64,000 nt of DNA from NCBI RefSeq assembly GCF_965203655.1, contig NZ_CBDBDD010000004.1, positions 248,001 to 312,000 of the forward strand, written 5' to 3'. This document shows positions 16,709 to 26,637 of the stretch, in pieces. Both the position numbers and the translations under genes were made by a program. The notes beneath the pieces are model-generated. The model had not been told where the DNA came from. It worked only from the letters and a program-made list of their open reading frames with translations, and searched no databases. The stretch's first letter is position 1; every line of letters begins with the position of its first letter. This DNA is from Poriferisodalis sp965203655 (lineage in GTDB: Bacteria; Actinomycetota; Acidimicrobiia; Acidimicrobiales; Poriferisodalaceae).

Positions 16709-17694
16709 GCACGCAGGGCAAGATCGGCCTCATCCTGGGCAGCGCGATCGCCCCCGAGGACATCGCAAGGGCTGCCACGCAGGCCGAGGAGAGCGGCTTC
16801 GACGAGATCTGGTTGGCGGAGGACTACTTCTTCACTGGCGGCATCTCCGGTGCCTCGGTGGTGCTGGGGGCCACGAGCGAGATCACGGTGGGCCTGGGCG
16901 TGGTGTCGGCGGTGGCGCGCCATCCTTCGGTGCTGGCGATGGAGCTGGCCACGCTGAGCCGCTCGACGCCTGGGCGGCTGATCGCGGGCGTCGGCCTGGG
17001 TGTGCCGGCGTGGGTCCGCCAGATGGGTCTGCATCCCCGCTCGCCGCTGCAGGCGGTGCGGGAGTGCGTGACGGCGGTCAAGGCGCTGCTCGGCGGCGAC
17101 ACGCTGGATCGCCACGGCGGCCTGTTCGAGTTCGACAGCGTCAAGCTGACTTTTCCCGAGACGGGACCGCCGATGCCGGTCCGTCTCGGCGTGTCGGGGC
17201 CGAACATGCTGCGGCTGGGCGGCGAGATCGCCGACGGCACGATTCTGTCGGTGTGCTCGAGCCTGCGTTACGTGGAATGGGCCGCCGAGCGCATCAACGA
17301 GGGTCGTGAGCTCGCGGGCCGCACCGACCCGCACCCGATCACGGTGTTCGCGCTGTATGCCGTGGACGAAGACGGCCAGGCGGCTCGGGACTCGGCCCGG
17401 GCGTCGCTGGCCTTCTACCGCCAGCATGGGCCGAACGCCCTGACGGACGTGTACGGCATCTCCGACGAGCTGCAGGTGCTGATCGACGAGGGCGGTTACG
17501 CCGCTGTGCGAGACGGCATGCCCGACCAGTGGGTCGCCGACCTGACTGTCGCAGGCACCCCAGCAGAATGCGCCGCCAAGATCCGGGCGTTGCTGGCTGG
17601 AGGTGCCGACTCGGTAGCGCTGGCGCCCCTTGCGACCGACCGGCTCTCGGAGATCATCGACCTCACCGCGAGCGAAGTGCTGCCGCTGGTCTGA
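16705..17694 (+). CDS. LLM class flavin-dependent oxidoreductase (F420-type, methylene-THMPT-reductase-like)
   Basis: 329 residues. GKIGLILGSAIAPEDIARAATQAEESGFDEIWLAEDYFFTGG is in pieces the start of the F420-dependent branch; TVGLGVVSAVARHPSVLAMELATL, GRLIAGVGLG and a C-terminal VAGTPAECAAKI (the usual GTPEE-like end) support it. Likely a coenzyme F420-dependent hydride transfer enzyme. ATG at 16705 overlaps the hydantoinase stop (ATGA). It is the last gene of the plus-strand run and is followed by a repeat/hairpin region. Confidence 0.9.
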   Translation: MSTQGKIGLILGSAIAPEDIARAATQAEESGFDEIWLAEDYFFTGGISGASVVLGATSEITVGLGVVSAVARHPSVLAMELATLSRSTPGRLIAGVGLGVPAWVRQMGLHPRSPLQAVRECVTAVKALLGGDTLDRHGGLFEFDSVKLTFPETGPPMPVRLGVSGPNMLRLGGEIADGTILSVCSSLRYVEWAAERINEGRELAGRTDPHPITVFALYAVDEDGQAARDSARASLAFYRQHGPNALTDVYGISDELQVLIDEGGYAAVRDGMPDQWVADLTVAGTPAECAAKIRALLAGGADSVALAPLATDRLSEIIDLTASEVLPLV

Positions 17695-17705
17695 GTTGCT
17701 TGTGC

Positions 17706-17764
17706 GAGCGCCAAGGCTTCGCCGGCGCTCACCCGACAAGGCGCCAGGGCTTCGCCGGCGTTCA
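17706..17764. terminator. Two near-identical 24-bp repeats forming hairpins between convergent genes
   Basis: Positions 17708-17731 and 17741-17764 are direct copies of one 24-base unit that differ at two bases. The first copy lies in a stem GAGCGCC (17706-17712) / GGCGCTC (17724-17730) with an 11-base loop. The second can pair in a similar way with a mismatch. The pair lies exactly in the 81-bp gap where the plus LLM gene (ends 17694) and the minus DUF917 gene (ends 17776) converge, so a two-way terminator is the simplest reading. There is no U-run. A REP-like repeat family is the alternative. Confidence 0.55.
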
Positions 17765-17775
17765 GATGCGAAGCT

Positions 17776-18846
17776 TCAAACGGCGGGCTGGTACTCGGTG
17801 TCGATGCCGAAGGCGTGGGGGCCGACGACGGCCAGCGCTTCGGGGGTGCGCAGCAGGTCGGGCGCGGGCAGCACCAGCACGTCGGCGCGCACGCCGAACC
17901 GCAGCAACTCGGTGGTGATCGGCTCGCCGGTGTCGGTGGTGACCAGCGTGATGAGGTCGGGCACCATCACCTGGGGCACGTCGTTTTCGTAGATGGCGAG
18001 GTTCTCGTTCTGGAAGTCGATGCGGATGGTGCGCCCGGCATCGTCTCCGATGCCTGCCACGGTCATCTGGCCGCGTGCAAACCCTGCCGCGTTGCGCCGG
18101 TGCACGTCGGTCACCTTGCCGCGCAGGTACCGCATGCCGCCGGCGACGCCAAGGATCGCCTCGCTGGGATCTTCCTTGACGTCACGGGCTCGGTGCACCG
18201 CATGGCCGATTTCGCTCGCGAGCCGCAGCGTGTGGGGGATGATCGAGCGGCGGCAGTAGGCACCGTCCATCACCGCGGACGCCAGCCCAGTGTGCGCGCC
18301 CATCTCGACCGTCGCAGCCCGGGCGATGCGCTCGAGCCATTTGGCATCCAGCACGTCCGAGATGATCACCTGGTTGCCGCGCTCATCGGCAATGGCGGCG
18401 GGGTAGGGAGTGCCGCCGTAGATGAGATACGTGATCATCTGCAGCTCAGGGAAGGCCCGGCCCATGCCGTCGCCGTTCACGATGGGTATGTCCATCGCCG
18501 CGGCGACCACCATCGGCACCATCGAGTTGCTGCCGCCCATCTCGAACGGAGCGATCGCATCGAACTTCCGCCCGAGGTGGCCTTCAAGCGCGCGGGCGGC
18601 CACGGTCTCCTCGTCGCCCCCGGCCAGCTTCTCGTGGCTCACCATGGGCGAGCCCATGCCGCCGACGGCCACCAGCAGATCGTCGTCGGCGATCTCGTCG
18701 GGCTCGATGACCCGCACCCGGCCGCCGTTGCGCATCACCTGCAGCACCCGCAGCCGCCCGAGATACGGGTTTCCACCACCGCCGGTGCCCAGCACCGCAG
18801 CCCCCAGGGCGATCGGTGCGAGGTCGGGCTCAGTGATCTCCCACAC
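17776..18846 (-). CDS. DUF917 family protein (S-methyl-thiohydantoin desulfurase-type domain)
   Basis: 356 residues. ALGAAVLGTGGGGNPYLG at the N-terminus, VGGMGSPMVSHEKL, FEMGGSNSMVP and VVNGDGMGRAFPE-type segments are the known DUF917 signatures. The family is often found with HyuA-type hydantoinases and some members act on thiohydantoins. The GTG at 18846 is chosen since it follows GGAGGCAGGAGG at a good distance; a longer in-frame start at 18882 lacks this. It sits 45 bp behind the kinase gene and convergent to the HyuA/LLM end, so it may work on the same ring compound as that hydantoinase. The reaction here is not established. Confidence 0.85.
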   Translation of the reverse strand: MWEITEPDLAPIALGAAVLGTGGGGNPYLGRLRVLQVMRNGGRVRVIEPDEIADDDLLVAVGGMGSPMVSHEKLAGGDEETVAARALEGHLGRKFDAIAPFEMGGSNSMVPMVVAAAMDIPIVNGDGMGRAFPELQMITYLIYGGTPYPAAIADERGNQVIISDVLDAKWLERIARAATVEMGAHTGLASAVMDGAYCRRSIIPHTLRLASEIGHAVHRARDVKEDPSEAILGVAGGMRYLRGKVTDVHRRNAAGFARGQMTVAGIGDDAGRTIRIDFQNENLAIYENDVPQVMVPDLITLVTTDTGEPITTELLRFGVRADVLVLPAPDLLRTPEALAVVGPHAFGIDTEYQPAV

Positions 18847-18891
18847 GGCACCCCTCCTGCCTCCGGCCCGCCCCCGCAGCAACCGCCGACG

Positions 18892-19908
18892 CTAGCCCCC
18901 GTCGAGCAGGCGTTCGCAACCGGCGACCACGCCGCTGCGGAACATCTCGATCTGGCCGTCGGGCCAGGGAACCTCGGGCCGCTCGGCCCGCCATCCGAGG
19001 ATTGCCATGCCGCGGATGAGCTCGAACATCGGCACCAGCGCCAGGTCGTCATCGCTGATCGGTCGCACAGTCCGGTAGCTGTGCAGGAACGCCCGCCGCG
19101 CCGCACGGAAGTCTGCTGTATCGCGCGAGTGGAACATTGCCACTGCGATGTCGTACTGGTGCCACCCGAAGCCGGCGTCGTCGAAGTCGATCACGCTCAG
19201 CTTCCCGTGGTGGGTGAGCAGGTTCGCCAGGTGCAGATCGGCATGGATCATGCTGAAGGTCTGGCGTGGTTCCCCGTAGCGGCGGAGCCGCTCGCGGCAG
19301 TGGTCGCGAGCCGTGATCAGCAGTTCCCGTTCGCGCTCATCGAGTACCGGACTCTCCCAGAACGGCCCCCAGAAGGGCGCATCGCCGAGCAATCCGTCCA
19401 GATCCAAGCGATGGCGCCGGAATGACGGCGGCGGCGTCCAGCCAGCCGCCTGGTTGTGCATCGCAGCCATCAGTCCGCCGAGCTGCGCGAATGGCTCGGC
19501 GATCTCGGTCGGTCCGGTTGCATCGGGGCTCTTGTCGTGCGCTGTGAGCAGCTCACCGACGATCTCGCCGGGCGCCCAGAGATTCAGGCCGACCTGCCGT
19601 GTCTCGTCTTCGGCGATCTTGACCGCAACGAAGTGACGTCCGTCGGGCGCCGCAACCGGGGTCGGCACCGAGATGCCGCTGCTGCGAAGTGCTTCGAGCC
19701 ATACGCGCTCGGAGTTGAGTTCTTCGAGAGTGTGGTAATCGGGTCGATGCAGTCGCAGCACGTAGGACTGACCCGAGCGGTCGTCGTCTGCTCGGAATGT
19801 GACGTTCTCGCTGATGCCGATGAGCTGCAAGCGTGCCGATCCGATGCCGAACTGCTGCAGGGCTGTGCGAGCGGGTGTCTCGTACGGGGCACCCGCCCCG
19901 TCAGCCAT
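18892..19908 (-). CDS. APH-family small-molecule kinase (hydroxylysine-kinase-like)
   Basis: 338 residues of the aminoglycoside-phosphotransferase/choline-kinase fold. MIHADLHLANLL is the catalytic loop (His-x-Asp, then Asn) and VIDFDDAGFGW holds the metal-binding Asp. It transfers phosphate from ATP to a hydroxyl group. ATG at 19908 overlaps the stop of the upstream phospholyase-like gene by 8 bp. In animals and bacteria kinases of this family (hydroxylysine kinase) feed PLP phospholyases of exactly the subfamily encoded next door, so phosphorylation of a hydroxylated amine or amino acid is a reasonable inference. Homoserine or choline as substrate is the alternative. Confidence 0.85.
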   Translation of the reverse strand: MADGAGAPYETPARTALQQFGIGSARLQLIGISENVTFRADDDRSGQSYVLRLHRPDYHTLEELNSERVWLEALRSSGISVPTPVAAPDGRHFVAVKIAEDETRQVGLNLWAPGEIVGELLTAHDKSPDATGPTEIAEPFAQLGGLMAAMHNQAAGWTPPPSFRRHRLDLDGLLGDAPFWGPFWESPVLDERERELLITARDHCRERLRRYGEPRQTFSMIHADLHLANLLTHHGKLSVIDFDDAGFGWHQYDIAVAMFHSRDTADFRAARRAFLHSYRTVRPISDDDLALVPMFELIRGMAILGWRAERPEVPWPDGQIEMFRSGVVAGCERLLDGG

Positions 19909-21178
19909 CGAGCTCGTGCAGCACCGCGTCGAAGGCCGACAGGAACTCCTCTGCGTGGGACTGCTGCAGCACGAGCGGCGGACGGACCTTGAGAACGTTG
20001 GCGAAGGCGCCGGCGTGCGAAGCGAGGATGCCGTGGTGCTTGAGCCGGTCGGTGAAATCGACTGCTCGTGCCCTATCGGGCGCCTGGTCGTCTCCAGACA
20101 CCATCTCCACGCCGAGGAACAGCCCGTGGCCGCGGACATCGGCCATCCACTCGCAGTGCTCAGCCCGTTCGACCAGCGCTTGCTTGAGTCCGTAACCGAG
20201 TTCGGTGACGCTGGCGGCCAGCTCCCGATCCTCGATCTCGTCGATGACGGCGTGACCGACTGCGGCTTGGAGCGGGCTCGCGCCATAGGTGTTGAAGTAG
20301 CGGGTGGCGGCCCGGAATCGATCCACTAGCTGCTTGCTGGCGACGGTGGCCGCCAGTGGCAGCCCGTTGCCCATGGGTTTGCCCATCACCGCGATGTCCG
20401 GCTCGAAGCCGGTGACTTCATAGCCCCACCAGCGGCCCGTGCGGCAGTAGCCGGCTTGCACCTCGTCGGCAATCACGAGGCCTCCTGCCTCGCGCACCAG
20501 CTGTGCGGCCTGCGCCATGAACTTGCCGGGGATGTCCGGCAGGCCTTCGTTGGCCTGGATCGAGCACAGGATGATGCCGGCCACGCCGGCGCCGGAGGAC
20601 TCCAGTCGCCCGATGGCAGCCGTCAGCTCGTCGAGGTAGGCGTCGGCCAGCGCCTGCTCATCGAGTCCGTCCCGGATCGGCCGCAACCGCTGGGGAAACG
20701 GGAAGGTTGCCACGTCGGGATGCTCGTCGGGCTGCGACGCCGCCTGCCGCAGCGCGATGACCGCCTCGGTGTTGCCGTGGTAGGTGGCGTCGGTGGCGAT
20801 GACGCCCCGGCGCCCGGTCGCGATGCGGGCAATGTTCATGGCCACTTCGACGGCCTCGGTGCCTGTGCAGCTGATGACCGCGCTCTCGATGCCGTCGTGA
20901 TGCAGTGCCACGAGACGCTCGGCGAAGCTGACGATGCCCTCGTGCAGGTACCGACTGTGCACGTTCAGCGTGGCCTGCTGGGCGGCCATCGCCTCGGCGA
21001 CCCGGGCGTTGCCGTGGCCCACGCAGGGCACGTTGTTGTACATGTCGATATAGCGACGGCCGTCGGCATCGAACAGTTCGACGCCGTCTCCCCGCACGAT
21101 GTGCAGGGGCTCGGTGTAGAAGAGCTGCGCGCCAGCGCCGAGTGCTTGATCGCGGCGTGCTCTGAGCGATTCGCTCAC
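19901..21178 (-). CDS. Class III PLP enzyme of the ETNPPL/PHYKPL phospholyase type
   Basis: 425 residues of the class III aminotransferase fold: VIADEVQAGYCRTGRW has the PLP-ring Asp, and VMGKPMGNG the Schiff-base Lys. Several blocks resemble ethanolamine-phosphate and 5-phosphohydroxylysine phospho-lyases more than ordinary transaminases: MYNNVPCVGHG, LNVHSRYLHEGIVSFAERL, RYFNTYGASPLQAAVG, DVRGHGLFLGVEMV and NVLKVRPPLV. Those enzymes remove phosphate and ammonia from phosphorylated amino alcohols. The GTG at 21178 overlaps the stop of the dioxygenase gene (GTGA). With a kinase behind it and a dioxygenase in front, a hydroxylate, phosphorylate, eliminate route is plausible. A plain omega-transaminase cannot be excluded. 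Confidence 0.85.
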   Translation of the reverse strand: MSESLRARRDQALGAGAQLFYTEPLHIVRGDGVELFDADGRRYIDMYNNVPCVGHGNARVAEAMAAQQATLNVHSRYLHEGIVSFAERLVALHHDGIESAVISCTGTEAVEVAMNIARIATGRRGVIATDATYHGNTEAVIALRQAASQPDEHPDVATFPFPQRLRPIRDGLDEQALADAYLDELTAAIGRLESSGAGVAGIILCSIQANEGLPDIPGKFMAQAAQLVREAGGLVIADEVQAGYCRTGRWWGYEVTGFEPDIAVMGKPMGNGLPLAATVASKQLVDRFRAATRYFNTYGASPLQAAVGHAVIDEIEDRELAASVTELGYGLKQALVERAEHCEWMADVRGHGLFLGVEMVSGDDQAPDRARAVDFTDRLKHHGILASHAGAFANVLKVRPPLVLQQSHAEEFLSAFDAVLHELDG

Positions 21179-22050
21179 TCTGCTGGAACCAGCAAGCCCG
21201 AATTGGAGTGCTTCGAGCCAGGCTTGCGGCCGAGCACCATCTCGGGCGTGAGCAGATCCACCGGTCCGGGCATGCCCTCGGGGTCCGAGTAGTAGCCGAG
21301 CGCGTAGTTGCCCATCGAGTAGCCCATCAGGTCTGCCAGATCGGGATCGAGCTCCTTGGCGACCTCGGGCGGGCACGACAGGAATTGGTTCTCCTCGGTG
21401 CGCAGCCAGCCGAGCGTGTAGGTGATATTGATGCCGGTGCGGTCGGCATCGGAGCGATTCTCGCCCCCGCCGTGGATTACCGAGCCCGAGTACAGCAGTA
21501 CCGAGCCGGCGCCCATCGCAGCCTGGGTCTTCTCGTCATCGGTGGCCCTGCGCTCGTCGTCCCATCCGGGGCTACCCGGCACGATTCGGGTGCCGCCGTT
21601 CTCCGGCGTGAAGTCGCTGAGGGCCCACATCGTGTTGAACTGCGGGTCGATCTCTGCAGGGATGTAGCCGCCCCACGCCAGCCGGTCGCGGTGCAGCGGC
21701 TGAGTGCCTTGGCCGGGCTTGATGTTGATGACCTGGGTCAGGTGCAGCTGGATCTTGTTGGTGTAGGGGCTGAGGAACCGGTTGGCCATGTCGATGACCT
21801 TCGGGTGCATGACCAATTCCCGGCACGCCTGCGAACGGGCGACCAGCGCACCCGTGCGGGTCGTGTTGTGGCCGGAGAAGTTGTCGAGCCCGCCCGGGGT
21901 GCGGTCGATCCACGGCCGCAGCTCGGCCTCGAGCCGGTTCAGCAGGTCGACATCGATGGCGTCCTCGATGATGGCGCCGCCGTCGATGCGCACGACTTCG
22001 ACGATCTCGTCGTCCGGTGTGTCCAGGTTGAAACGCGCAAGCTCAGCCAT
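21175..22050 (-). CDS. Phytanoyl-CoA dioxygenase (PhyH) family 2-oxoglutarate/Fe(II) oxygenase
   Basis: 291 residues. The iron facial triad is visible as His120 and Asp122 (PLHRDRLAW) and His193 (SVIHGGGENR), with Arg199 placed to bind 2-oxoglutarate. WALSDFTPENGGTRIVPGSP is the usual PhyH strand. Members hydroxylate fatty acyl-CoA, amino acids (as in ectoine hydroxylase) or small amines. It is the first gene of a coupled minus-strand set with the phospholyase and kinase, so a hydroxyl group made here could be the one that is phosphorylated. No CoA-related gene lies next to it, which makes an amino acid or amine more likely than an acyl-CoA. Confidence 0.9.
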   Translation of the reverse strand: MAELARFNLDTPDDEIVEVVRIDGGAIIEDAIDVDLLNRLEAELRPWIDRTPGGLDNFSGHNTTRTGALVARSQACRELVMHPKVIDMANRFLSPYTNKIQLHLTQVINIKPGQGTQPLHRDRLAWGGYIPAEIDPQFNTMWALSDFTPENGGTRIVPGSPGWDDERRATDDEKTQAAMGAGSVLLYSGSVIHGGGENRSDADRTGINITYTLGWLRTEENQFLSCPPEVAKELDPDLADLMGYSMGNYALGYYSDPEGMPGPVDLLTPEMVLGRKPGSKHSNSGLLVPAE

Positions 22051-22075
22051 GTGCCAACAGTACGCGCTGGCGCAA

Positions 22076-22519
22076 TCACGTACAGGAGCGGCGTTGCGCC
22101 CAGATCATCGAATGATCTCGAGCAAGCGGGCGCCACGTCGCCTTGGTCACGCGTCGTTCGTGGGAGGCTGCTCGCACGGTGGCGCATGCGCGGCGCGCGG
22201 GCAATGCTCTCGCGCCGATCAGGTGAGAGACCGCCACGAGGCCGTGGTGAAAGAAGCGGTCGTTGGCATCGCTCCACGCGCCGTATGCATCGAGTTCGGC
22301 GCGCATCTGCGCCATCTCGGCGTCGACCCTTCGTTCGTAGTCGTCCATGCGCTGTTCGAGGCGCCGCAGTTTGGCCTCGGTCTCCCGGGCCAGCCTCCGC
22401 AGGCGCTGCACATTCCGAACGTGGCACAGCGTGTACACGATGAGGAAGAACGCCGATGAGGTGTAGAAGATCGGCTTGGGAATGCCTGCCGCGAGCAGCG
22501 ACGCGTAGTCCGCCGTCAC
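22076..22519 (-). CDS. Small membrane-anchored coiled-coil protein, function unknown
   Basis: About 147 residues from the GTG at 22519. After a short N-terminus comes one hydrophobic helix (IFYTSSAFFLIVYTLCHV), then a long charged helix rich in Arg, Glu and Leu with heptad spacing (RRLARETEAKLRRLEQRMDD and on to about residue 80), then a basic tail. It looks like a single-pass membrane protein with a cytoplasmic coiled coil. I do not recognise a family. A TTG at 22585 or ATG at 22582 in the same frame would add about 21 residues without features; GGAG upstream of 22519 slightly favours the GTG. Codon use is less clean in the last 50 residues, so the end may be degenerate. Confidence 0.5.
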   Translation of the reverse strand: MTADYASLLAAGIPKPIFYTSSAFFLIVYTLCHVRNVQRLRRLARETEAKLRRLEQRMDDYERRVDAEMAQMRAELDAYGAWSDANDRFFHHGLVAVSHLIGARALPARRACATVRAASHERRVTKATWRPLARDHSMIWAQRRSCT

Positions 22520-22585
22520 GATCCGGCTCCGGCCGTGCGCAGCGCGTGTAGGTCCCGTGTTGGAGATGTCATGCGGCCACATCAA

Positions 22586-22650
22586 CAGATGGGCAGAATG
22601 AAATCAACTGAATTTACTGAAATATGTTGTTAAGACCTACAAGGCGGTTC
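22586..22650 (-). promoter_or_regulatory. AT-rich promoter-like spacer
   Basis: This 65-bp gap is strikingly A/T-rich against its surroundings and contains an imperfect tandem repeat (plus strand ACTGAATTT then ACTGAAATA). It lies upstream of the small coiled-coil gene on the minus strand and just after the stop of the LLM gene. A promoter for the minus strand is likely, but I cannot fix a -35/-10 pair. Confidence 0.35.
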
Positions 22651-23646
22651 TCAGGCAGCGAATGCGTCGATCATGGCGTGTACGTCGCCCAGCGGGTACA
22701 GGATCGGGCAGGTGGCACCGGTGGCGAGGTAGCCCTCGACCGCTTCACGGGCCTCTGCGGGCGTGCCTGAGGCAGTGAGCATCTGCACGATGTCGTCGGG
22801 CACCAGGCGTGATGCGGCCTCGACCTGTTCGGCGGTGGCAGGCCAGGTGAGCACCTTGCCGACCTCTTCGAGCAGGGAATCGGGCACGCCCGACGCCTTC
22901 ATGATGTGCGGCTGCTGGCCCAGGTACTGGGTGACCATGTTGCGGGCCATGTCGAGCGCCGTGGCCCGGTCTTCATGCACTGAGCACACCACGAGCTGGG
23001 GCCGGTCTAGGTCGTCGACGCTGCGTCCCGCCGAAGCTGCGCCCCGCTCCAGTGCGTCCATCGCCCGGCTGTTGTAATCGGGCGAGACCAGATAGTTGAG
23101 CACGACGCCGTCGGCGATCTCGCCGGTCAGCTCCATCATCTTCATGCCCGTGGCACCGATGTAGATCGGCACGTCCTTCGGCCGCCGCTCTTGGTACACG
23201 TAGTCAAGCTCGACGTCGTCGAGGTGAACGTGATCGCCGTGGAACGTGACGTTCTCGTTGGCCAGCAACGCCCGCACCACGGTGGTGACCTCGCGCATCG
23301 CGCCCAGCGGCCGGGCACGGCTGATGCCGACCTTCGCCGCCAGCGGGTCCCACCAGGCTCCCAACCCGCAGATGATGCGACCCGGTGCCAGGTCGTCGAG
23401 CGTGGAGAACATCGAGGCCAGGCGAGCCGGGTTGCGGGACCAGATGTCGATGACGCCTGCGCCCACCTTGATGCGAGAGGTTGTCGCGGCGAACGCCGCC
23501 ATCGGCACGCTGGCCTCGCGCACGAGCCGTGAGTCGGCCTGCCAGACGGCTTCGAAGCCGCGCTCCTCGGCGTACTGGGTGAAGCCCATCGCCTCGGTGA
23601 TGGTGTGAGCGTCCTGCAGGTACAGCGCATTGGGTGCAGTGGTCAT
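22651..23646 (-). CDS. LLM class F420-type oxidoreductase
   Basis: 331 residues. YLQDAHTITEAMGFTQYAEERGFEAVWQADSRLVREA is, in pieces, the F420-dependent (Mer/Fgd-like) N-terminus; GRIICGLGAWWDPLAAKVG, PIYIGATGMKMMELTGEIADGVVLNY and the C-terminal ASGTPAEAREAVEGYLATGA complete the pattern. It should use reduced or oxidised F420 for hydride transfer. It starts in an 85-bp divergent gap shared with the PLP enzyme at 23732. Substrate unknown. Confidence 0.92.
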   Translation of the reverse strand: MTTAPNALYLQDAHTITEAMGFTQYAEERGFEAVWQADSRLVREASVPMAAFAATTSRIKVGAGVIDIWSRNPARLASMFSTLDDLAPGRIICGLGAWWDPLAAKVGISRARPLGAMREVTTVVRALLANENVTFHGDHVHLDDVELDYVYQERRPKDVPIYIGATGMKMMELTGEIADGVVLNYLVSPDYNSRAMDALERGAASAGRSVDDLDRPQLVVCSVHEDRATALDMARNMVTQYLGQQPHIMKASGVPDSLLEEVGKVLTWPATAEQVEAASRLVPDDIVQMLTASGTPAEAREAVEGYLATGATCPILYPLGDVHAMIDAFAA

Positions 23647-23731
23647 CGGTTCACGTCCTCCCGATCGCCTTGGTCGGCGTCGCCGCCGCGCGCATCAAGG
23701 CGTCGTCCGCGGAACATAGCCTCGGTTCGGT

Positions 23732-25303
<1,572 letters not shown>

Positions 25304-25350
25304 ACGGCTGGCGATGCCGAAACCGCACTGGGCGATGAGAGAATGACCCA

Positions 25351-26637
25351 ATGAGCGGACCGGCCGGGGGAGCACCGCAGATCGACGGCGAGCGCCTGAT
25401 GAGCCGGCTGGACGAGCTAGCCCAGATCGGTGCCATCGAGGGCACGACGGGCAATTGCCGGCTGGCGCTCACAGACGAGGATCGCGCTGGGCGTGACCTG
25501 GTGTGCACCTGGATGGCCGATCTGGGGCTGGGGATCACCATCGACGGGTTGGGGAACGTGGTGGCCTGCACCGAGCCGGGGCGCGTTGCCGACTCGGTGA
25601 TGATGGGCAGCCACATCGACACGGTGGCCACCGGCGGCCGTTACGACGGCAATCTCGGCGTGCTCGCCGGGCTCGAAGTGATCGAGTCGGTGCTGGCCGG
25701 CGGTGCTTCGCTGGCTCGGCCGCTGTCGGTGGCCTACTTCACCGACGAGGAGGGCAGCCGGTTTGCGCCCGACATGCTGGGCAGCCTCGCCTATGTCGGG
25801 GGCATGGCCCTCGAGGAAGCCCTGGAGATCACCGACCGCGACGGCATCGCGGTCGGCGACGAACTGGACCGCATCGGTTACCGCGGCTCGGCCCCGGTGC
25901 CCGGCACAGTGCCGTTTGCCTACATGGAGCTGCACATCGAGCAGGGCCCGGTGCTGGAGTTCCACGAGACCCAGATCGGCGTGGTGGAAGGCGTTCAGGG
26001 CATCTCGTGGACCGAGGTCGCCCTCAAGGGCCAGTCGAACCACGCCGGCACCACGCCGATGCCGCTGCGTCGCGATGCCGGGCTCGCTGCGTGCCGCATC
26101 GCGGGCGAGGTGCGCGAACTTGCCCACAACATCGGCGACTCGCAGGTCGGCACCGTCGGCGCGATCTCGCTGGTGCCCAACCTGGTCAACGTCATCGCCG
26201 GCTCGGCGGTGATGACCGTGGATCTGCGCAACACCTCCGAGGCGATGCTGCAACACGCGGAGTCCCGCCTCGACGAGATCGTCAGCCGCATTGCCACCGG
26301 AGAGCACCTCGATGCTTCCATGCGGCGCACCGCACGCTTCGAGCCGGTGGAGTTCCACCCGGCGGTCATCGACCTGGTCGAGCGCTGCGCCGCCGAAGCG
26401 GGCCTCACGCACCGGCGCATGCCCTCGGGCGCCGGCCATGACGCGCAGATGCTGGCTCGTGTCTGCCCCACAGCGATGATCTTCGTGCCCAGCTTCGACG
26501 GGGTCAGCCACAACCCGGCCGAATACACGTCGCCCGAAGACATCGAGGCCGGCGCCAATCTGCTGGCCGACGTGGTGTGGCGGCTGGCCAGCGGAGACAT
26601 CGACAGCGAGCTGGCCGCTCGTGGGGCATCAGCGTGA
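25351..26637 (+). CDS. M20-family Zn-dependent amidohydrolase (N-carbamoyl-L-amino acid hydrolase / allantoate amidohydrolase type)
   Basis: 428 residues. Metal ligands and catalytic residues of this M20 branch are all visible: GSHIDTVATGGRYDG, the Glu pair in FTDEEGSRF, ELHIEQGPVLE, GQSNHAGTTPM in the dimerisation part, and FDGVSHNPAEYT near the end. The family includes L-carbamoylase, beta-ureidopropionase and allantoate amidohydrolase, which split a ureido group into ammonia, CO2 and an amino acid. Its stop overlaps the start of a D-carbamoylase. The type can be told, the substrate cannot. Confidence 0.92.
   Translation: MSGPAGGAPQIDGERLMSRLDELAQIGAIEGTTGNCRLALTDEDRAGRDLVCTWMADLGLGITIDGLGNVVACTEPGRVADSVMMGSHIDTVATGGRYDGNLGVLAGLEVIESVLAGGASLARPLSVAYFTDEEGSRFAPDMLGSLAYVGGMALEEALEITDRDGIAVGDELDRIGYRGSAPVPGTVPFAYMELHIEQGPVLEFHETQIGVVEGVQGISWTEVALKGQSNHAGTTPMPLRRDAGLAACRIAGEVRELAHNIGDSQVGTVGAISLVPNLVNVIAGSAVMTVDLRNTSEAMLQHAESRLDEIVSRIATGEHLDASMRRTARFEPVEFHPAVIDLVERCAAEAGLTHRRMPSGAGHDAQMLARVCPTAMIFVPSFDGVSHNPAEYTSPEDIEAGANLLADVVWRLASGDIDSELAARGASA

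Noticed and set aside
17815..19425. Plus-strand open frame of about 536 codons
   Set aside because: It spans the antisense of two clear genes (DUF917 and the APH kinase) and has no domain of its own.
19901..21178. Ordinary omega-transaminase or 4-aminobutyrate aminotransferase
   Set aside because: Several sequence blocks fit ETNPPL/PHYKPL phospholyases better and the neighbour is a hydroxylysine-kinase-like protein; kept only as an alternative.
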